From assembly GCF_012726265.1 (NCBI RefSeq), contig NZ_JAASAG010000014.1:88269-152268 (forward strand): a stretch of DNA of 64,000 nt, read 5' to 3'. Position 1 is the stretch's first letter, and the number at the start of each line of letters is the position of its first letter. The position numbers were made by a program, and so were the translations under genes. Below, in pieces: positions 59,582 to 64,000 of the stretch. Below the pieces are notes generated by a model. That model ran no database searches. It was not told the origin of the DNA and saw only the letters and a list, made by a program, of their open reading frames with translations. Source of the stretch: Streptomyces sp. HNM0575 (GTDB lineage Bacteria > Actinomycetota > Actinomycetes > Streptomycetales > Streptomycetaceae).

Positions 59582-61585
59582 ATGAGTGGGCTCGCATCCG
59601 CGCACAGTGACCAGTACGACGGCTCAGCGGGGGGCCGTCTCCAGAACGACACGAGGAATCGGACGACCGTGAATTTCACGCGCTGGAGCGCCCGACTGCC
59701 CGGCACACAGCGGCGCAACTCAGCCGCACAGGCGGCCAGGGCCGCGGCGGCCCAGGCGCACCAGACGTCCGACAAATCCGTCGAGACCGTCGGCGACGGC
59801 AGTGGAGACTCCACGGACGACGCATCCGCCGGCGACGACTCCGCCGGCGCGGACGACGGAGCGGGACCGGGAAGGGCCGGCGCAGGCACCGTTCCGCCGG
59901 CGCGCGCCGGGCGCCGAGACGCCCCGTCCGCGGCAGAAGCGGAATCCAGCGGCTCATCCGCTCGTACGGCCACCGCGACCCACGCGGCTCCGACCGCTCG
60001 GCCGTCGCCGTCCGGCACCGCCCGTACGAACGCCGAATCCGCAGCGGCCGCGGCCAGCGCCCACGTCACCCGCAGCATCGACGCGCTCTCAGTCCACGAC
60101 CTGCTCGGCCAGGTACCGGCCCTCGCCGCCGTCGTCCACGGCGGCGACCACCGCATCGCATACGTCAACGACGCCTACACCGCTGTCTTCGGCCCCCGCT
60201 CACAGGGCGAGGCGGCCCGCGACGCCCTGCCCGAACTCGTCGAACTCGGCCTGCTCCCGCTCATGGACCAGGTGCTGCGCAGCGGAAAGCCCCGCACCGT
60301 CAAGTCACGCCGCGTCCCACGCACCGCCGACTCGCGAGACAGCCGGGACGCCTTCTACACCTTCACCTGCACCCCCATCACCGCCGACGGCGAGAACGGC
60401 GTACTGATCTTCGCCGCCGAGGTCACCGACCAGGTCGAGGCGGCCGAACGCCTGCGCGCCAGCGAACGCCGCCAACGCGAGGCCGCCGTCACCCTCCAGC
60501 GCAGCCTCCTGCCGCAGGAGCTGGAACAGCCCGACGACCTGCGAGTCGCCGCCACCTACCAGCCAGGCGGTACGGAAGCCGCCGTCGGCGGCGACTGGTA
60601 CGACGTCATCACCCTCGGCGCAGGCCGCACCGCACTCGTCATCGGCGACGTCATGGGCAGGGGCGTACGGGCCGCCGCGGTGATGGGCCAACTCCGCACA
60701 GCAGTACGCGCCTACGCCCGACTCGACCTCCCCCCGCACGAAGTGCTGCAACTACTCGACGGACTCGCCGCCGAGATCGACCCCAGCCAGATCGCGACCT
60801 GCGTCTACGCCGTGCACGACCCCAACGAGGGACTCCTGCACTACGCCTCCGCAGGCCACCCGCCGATCATCGTGCGCGACCCCGACGGCGTGGTCGAGCG
60901 AGCCCCCGAACCGACCGGGCCCCCGCTGGGCACCGGAGGCTGGGTGCACACCTCCTGCTCGCTCCCGCTTCCACCCGGCGGCTCAGCCGTCCTGTACACC
61001 GACGGCCTCGTCGAACGGCGTGACGCCGACATCGACACCGGAGTCACCACGCTGGAACGAGCCTTCGCGGGCGCCACCGGTTCCCCCGACATCGTCTGCG
61101 ACCGCCTGCTGCGCTCCCTCGGCATCACCGCGGAGCACGACGACGACGTCGCCGTCCTCGTGCTCCACCACCCTGCCCGTACGGGCACCGACGCCGAGCT
61201 GTTCCACAACGCCGCCCTCGATCTGCTCGGCGGCACCGAAGCAGCGCCCCGCGCCCGTGCGTTCGCCACCGGCGTGCTCTCCTCCTGGCGCTTCCCCACG
61301 GAGCTTCAGGACCTCGGCGTACTGGCTGCCAGCGAACTCGTCGCCAACTCCCTCCAGCACGGCACCCCTCCGATGCGCCTGCGCCTACGCCGCACCGACC
61401 GGCGCCTGATCGTCGAGGTCACCGACGGCGACGAGCACCTGCCGCGACAGCGCTGCGCCGAGGCCGTCGACGAGGCGGGACGCGGCATCTCCATCGTCGC
61501 CACCATCGCCTCGGCCTGGGGCTCCAGAAGGACACCGGGCGGGGGCAAGTCGGTGTGGTGCGAGTTCGCCCTGCCCACGACCTGA
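59582..61585 (+). CDS. PAS-SpoIIE phosphatase-ATPase fusion
   Basis: This 667-residue signalling protein has a low-complexity N-terminus, a PAS domain (residues about 175-300, VVHGGDHRIAYVNDAYTAVFG), a SpoIIE/RsbU phosphatase (YQPGGTEAAVGGDWYDV, VIGDVMGRGVRAA, SAGHPPIIV, LYTDGLVERRD) and a C-terminal RsbW-like histidine-kinase-type ATPase (ELVANSLQHGTPP, GRGISIVATIASAWG). The combination puts both phosphatase and anti-sigma-like kinase in one chain. The start is uncertain: ATG 59582 or GTG 59670. Confidence 0.87.
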   Translation: MSGLASAHSDQYDGSAGGRLQNDTRNRTTVNFTRWSARLPGTQRRNSAAQAARAAAAQAHQTSDKSVETVGDGSGDSTDDASAGDDSAGADDGAGPGRAGAGTVPPARAGRRDAPSAAEAESSGSSARTATATHAAPTARPSPSGTARTNAESAAAAASAHVTRSIDALSVHDLLGQVPALAAVVHGGDHRIAYVNDAYTAVFGPRSQGEAARDALPELVELGLLPLMDQVLRSGKPRTVKSRRVPRTADSRDSRDAFYTFTCTPITADGENGVLIFAAEVTDQVEAAERLRASERRQREAAVTLQRSLLPQELEQPDDLRVAATYQPGGTEAAVGGDWYDVITLGAGRTALVIGDVMGRGVRAAAVMGQLRTAVRAYARLDLPPHEVLQLLDGLAAEIDPSQIATCVYAVHDPNEGLLHYASAGHPPIIVRDPDGVVERAPEPTGPPLGTGGWVHTSCSLPLPPGGSAVLYTDGLVERRDADIDTGVTTLERAFAGATGSPDIVCDRLLRSLGITAEHDDDVAVLVLHHPARTGTDAELFHNAALDLLGGTEAAPRARAFATGVLSSWRFPTELQDLGVLAASELVANSLQHGTPPMRLRLRRTDRRLIVEVTDGDEHLPRQRCAEAVDEAGRGISIVATIASAWGSRRTPGGGKSVWCEFALPTT

Positions 61586-61650
61586 CCCGCCTGCCCCCTG
61601 CCACGCTTCCGCCGGCTCGGCATCGAGCCGGCGGACTCCGTGCGGTCCGC

Positions 61651-63027
61651 TCAGACCGAGGCCATCGTCCGCCGCTCTTCGGTGATCATCTCTGTCATCA
61701 CCCCTTCCTCGACCTCGGACGGGTGCCGGTGCGCAGCGCTGCTGCCCGCCACGACCACCGACCGGTACGGCCTGTCCTGAACCGCCGTCAACCGCCGCCC
61801 CAGCCACAGCGCCAGACAACTCACGCCCAGCGAGCAGCCCACCAGCATCACGATGTACGTCCCGTACGCACCCACCGCGGCAAGCAGTCCGCCCACCGCC
61901 GGCCCCAGCGCCAGCGCCATCTGCTTCACCAGCGCGAACGCCGAGTTGTACTGACCCAACAGCCGCTTCGGCGCAAGGTCGGCCACCAGCGGAGCCACGG
62001 TCGGCGAGAGCATCGTCTCGCCCACACCGAACAGCGCGTACGTGGTGATGAGCAGCGTGGTCGCCACCGCCTGTGTCCCGTGCACGAGGCCGGAGACCCC
62101 GGCGGCCACCCAGGCCACCGCCCATATGAGGCCGACAAGGGCGACGACCCGACTGCGCCGACGCCGCTCGACCAGGCGCAGCACCACATACTGAGCGAGC
62201 ACGATCATCGCCGTGTTGGCCGCCAGCGCGACCCCCAGCGTGGACGTCGATATTCGCGTGACTTCCACCGCGTACGCCGACAACCCAGACTCGAACTGTC
62301 CGTAGCAGGCGAAGAACAGCACGAAGCCCAGCACACAGAGCAGCACCATCGACCGGTCGCGCAGCAGCACGGACCAGCTGTCCGCCGGCGACTCCCGCGT
62401 CGTGGCCGAAGCCGCAGCCGGCCCACGGACCGCGTCCACCTCCCCGCTCGTGAGCCGAGGCAGCCGGACCGTCACGAGGACCAGCGCGAGCACGACGAAC
62501 ATCGCCGACTCGATGACGAACAGCAGCGTGAACGTCGCGGGACGGTGCTCGTCGACCATCAGCCCACCGAGCAGCCCGCCGATCCCCAGCCCGAGGTTGT
62601 TCAGGAAGAACTGCGTGGCGAAGGCGTGCGAGCGGGTCACCGTCGTGGAACACGACACGATCATGGTGGCCAGCGCGGGTTGCAGAACGGCCACTCCGGC
62701 CCCCATCAGGGCCGACGAAGCCAGCACGTACGGAGCGCTCTCCGCCATGCCGAACCCGAGCGCCCCGACCATGCCGAGACCGGAGCCCGCCAGAGCCACA
62801 GGCATCGGTCCCCTCCGGTCGATCACCCGGCCCGTGAACGGGAGAACCGCGAGCGCTACGACCGCGAATACAGCCAGCACAGCACCGGCGGTGCCGTCCC
62901 CGAGCCCACGCACGCGCGACGCGTAGACGAACAGGAACGGCGCGGTGAAGCCGTTGCCGAACGCCGCCAGGGCGTTCCCGAGCTGGATCCGGAGCAGCGC
63001 AGCGCTCATCGTCCTGGTCACACTCAC
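61651..63027 (-). CDS. MFS drug/metabolite exporter
   Basis: This 458-residue major facilitator has 12 predicted helices and the cytoplasmic loop motif GRVIDRRGPMPVALAGSGLGM. The N-terminus IQLGNALAAFGNGFTAPFLFVYASRVRGL is typical of actinobacterial efflux proteins. The start is GTG 63027. It is divergent from a MarR gene across 116 bases, a common drug-efflux arrangement. Confidence 0.88.
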   Translation of the reverse strand: MSVTRTMSAALLRIQLGNALAAFGNGFTAPFLFVYASRVRGLGDGTAGAVLAVFAVVALAVLPFTGRVIDRRGPMPVALAGSGLGMVGALGFGMAESAPYVLASSALMGAGVAVLQPALATMIVSCSTTVTRSHAFATQFFLNNLGLGIGGLLGGLMVDEHRPATFTLLFVIESAMFVVLALVLVTVRLPRLTSGEVDAVRGPAAASATTRESPADSWSVLLRDRSMVLLCVLGFVLFFACYGQFESGLSAYAVEVTRISTSTLGVALAANTAMIVLAQYVVLRLVERRRRSRVVALVGLIWAVAWVAAGVSGLVHGTQAVATTLLITTYALFGVGETMLSPTVAPLVADLAPKRLLGQYNSAFALVKQMALALGPAVGGLLAAVGAYGTYIVMLVGCSLGVSCLALWLGRRLTAVQDRPYRSVVVAGSSAAHRHPSEVEEGVMTEMITEERRTMASV

Positions 63028-63068
63028 CTACCTCTCATCAAGTCCTCGCCCAGCGAGGAGACTTCAAA

Positions 63069-63088
63069 GCTAAAGTTCGATGCTAAAG
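63069..63088. promoter_or_regulatory. Direct repeats GCTAAAG in the MFS/MarR region
   Basis: Two copies of GCTAAAG (63069-63075 and 63082-63088) lie 13 bases apart within an AT-richer patch between divergent MFS and MarR genes. They could be MarR contacts or part of the promoter. Confidence 0.45.
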
Positions 63089-63143
63089 ACTACACAGCGC
63101 AAGCGTTCATGTCGAACGACTTCACGTGGGATACTCCGGACCC

Positions 63144-63689
63144 ATGCCTCCCGTGCCCGGACGACAGCCCACGCTCGACGAGCAGATCGCCATCTACCAG
63201 CGCGAATACCGCGACCTGGACCCCGAGGTGGAGAAGGTCGTGAACGCGCTCAGCCGTCTGGACCGGCGGATGAACGTCGCGTACGGACGCCAGCTCGTGA
63301 CCCTCGGCCTCGGTCACGCCGAGTGGGAGGTCCTCAAGGAACTGATGATGGCCGGCTCGCCCTACCAGCTGTGGCCCGGCACGATCGCCAGGCGCCTCGG
63401 CCTGACTCCCGCCGCCATGACGCACCGCATCGACCGCATGCTCGCCCAGGGGCTGGTGACGAGAGAGCGGGATCCGGAGAACCGGGTCCGGGTCATCATC
63501 GGCATCACCGACGAGGGCCGGGAGAAGTGGCTCCAAGTGATGCGCAAGGCCTCGGTGTTCGAGGAAGACCTGCTGCAGGATCTGACCAAGGTCGAGCGGA
63601 CGTTGCTGGGCGAGCTGCTCACGCGGCTGCTGCGCCGTGTCGAGGACACCCAGCCCGACGCGAGCGGGCGTCTGACCGACCTGGATTGA
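63144..63689 (+). CDS. MarR family regulator
   Basis: This 181-residue regulator has the MarR winged helix (WPGTIARRLGLTPAAMTHRIDRMLAQGLVTRERDPENRVRVIIGITDEG, shown in part) with dimerisation helices on both sides. It is longer than usual at the N-terminus. ATG 63144 is chosen over GTG 63126. It probably represses the divergent MFS exporter gene. Confidence 0.88.
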   Translation: MPPVPGRQPTLDEQIAIYQREYRDLDPEVEKVVNALSRLDRRMNVAYGRQLVTLGLGHAEWEVLKELMMAGSPYQLWPGTIARRLGLTPAAMTHRIDRMLAQGLVTRERDPENRVRVIIGITDEGREKWLQVMRKASVFEEDLLQDLTKVERTLLGELLTRLLRRVEDTQPDASGRLTDLD

Positions 63690-63716
63690 GCAGTCGCGCG
63701 CCTCGCAGGCAGCAAG

Positions 63717-63745
63717 TTGACACTGTGCACGCCGAACCGTAGTGT
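63717..63745 (+). promoter_or_regulatory. Near-consensus vegetative promoter
   Basis: TTGACA (63717-63722) and TAGTGT (63740-63745) are separated by exactly 17 bases, the best -35/-10 pair I found in the window. It reads toward the window end. Confidence 0.65.
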
Positions 63746-63790
63746 CCTCCGGGTTGCCACGGAGCCGTTCGGCTCATGAGGCGACACTCT

Positions 63791-63805
63791 TGCCGTCCGA
63801 CGGCA
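63791..63805. repeat. Inverted repeat TGCCGTC-C-GACGGCA
   Basis: Perfect 7-bp arms around one base lie about 40 bases after the predicted start of the 63717 promoter, so it would lie in the leader RNA or be an operator. Confidence 0.6.
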
Positions 63806-63823
63806 GTCTCTACTGATGTGTCT

Positions 63824-63847
63824 CCCGCTTCCCGCGGGGCTGTTTTT
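63824..63847 (+). terminator. Hairpin with T-tract
   Basis: CCCGC (63824-63828) and GCGGG (63834-63838) with a 5-base loop are followed by GCTG then TTTTT (63843-63847). It could end the MarR transcript, or attenuate transcription from the 63717 promoter. Confidence 0.5.
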
Positions 63848-64000
63848 CGTGTGCGTGTGTGTGCGGAAATCAGTTCGGCGGGGGTGTGCGGTGTCTCGAT
63901 TTTGAGGTGCCGGGGGGATTCCTCTAATGTGGCGGCCGCGTCGGAAGGCGCCCCCTCCGGCTGGGGAATCGGATACGTGGAAACCGGGCTTGGAAACGAC

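Larger units (their letters stand above)
63690..64000. other. Window end with promoter and hairpins
   Basis: No complete gene. It contains a near-consensus promoter (63717-63745), an inverted repeat TGCCGTC-C-GACGGCA (63791-63805) and a terminator-like hairpin (63824-63847). An ORF opening at 63776 runs off the end but has no recognisable features. Confidence 0.5.

Noticed and set aside
63776..64000. ORF running off the window end
   Set aside because: Contains the inverted repeat and the T-tract hairpin and has no protein signature, so it is more likely leader or non-coding RNA.
1..64000. CRISPR arrays, insertion sequences, prophage or attachment sites
   Set aside because: No regularly spaced identical repeats with unique spacers, no transposase or integrase protein, and no duplicated tRNA 3' ends were found.

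Overview
The window is high-GC DNA (long GC-rich genes, GTG/TTG starts, sparse AT-rich promoter elements) from an actinomycete, almost certainly a Streptomyces. It opens with bldC, whose 68-residue product is recognisable end to end. It also carries tipA with its palindromic promoter, a Streptomyces K15-type DD-transpeptidase, a ydaO-type (c-di-AMP) riboswitch before a cell-wall hydrolase and a sporulation-associated asparagine-synthetase-like gene. The bldC-hrpA-tRNA order matches the chromosome core of Streptomyces. I see no prophage, transposase, CRISPR array or biosynthetic cluster, so this looks like ordinary core chromosome with some species-specific insertions.

Layout. 0-17.7 kb: bldC, a small Cys/His protein gene, tRNA-Asp, the DEAH helicase hrpA, a membrane protein, a secreted sphingomyelinase, an FG-GAP repeat protein, a tiny amphipathic-peptide ORF behind a strong hairpin, a tRNA-Glu/Asp/Phe array, a membrane metallophosphoesterase, a zincin coupled to the fluoride channel crcB, a lipoprotein, a DEAD-box helicase with an attenuator-like leader, and tRNA-Lys. 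18-25.5 kb: a glycosyltransferase, an FkbM methyltransferase, tipA and a KimA-like potassium transporter. 25.8-30.6 kb: a choline-to-betaine type operon (aldehyde dehydrogenase, GMC oxidoreductase, permease). 31-37 kb: envelope and signalling genes (DD-transpeptidase, SpoIIE phosphatase, Rieske membrane protein, riboswitch-controlled M23 peptidase). 37.5-46 kb: small-molecule enzymes, a dead reductase gene, a CGNR regulator facing an epoxide hydrolase across paired operator-like repeats, PIG-L, SseB-like, PrsW and PRC-barrel proteins. 46-55 kb: trmB, lhgO, a large helical-repeat regulator, a 1.9 kb gap with three consecutive hairpins, and the asparagine-synthetase-like sporulation gene. 55-64 kb: EamA exporter/Lrp regulator, TetR regulator/NDH-2, a PAS-SpoIIE-ATPase phosphatase, MFS exporter/MarR regulator, and a consensus promoter reading out of the window.

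Together the genes serve development (bldC, sporulation gene), envelope remodelling, RNA metabolism (two helicases, five tRNAs, trmB), stress physiology (betaine, potassium, c-di-AMP, fluoride) and locally regulated exporters. The least explained items are an 18-residue amphipathic peptide at 10,993, the hairpin cluster at 51,147-51,245, the GAACCR/CGGTT operator pair at 40,058-40,120, and the degenerate asparagine synthetase at 52,141. Starts were chosen by ribosome-binding-site spacing and family length; no database search was possible.
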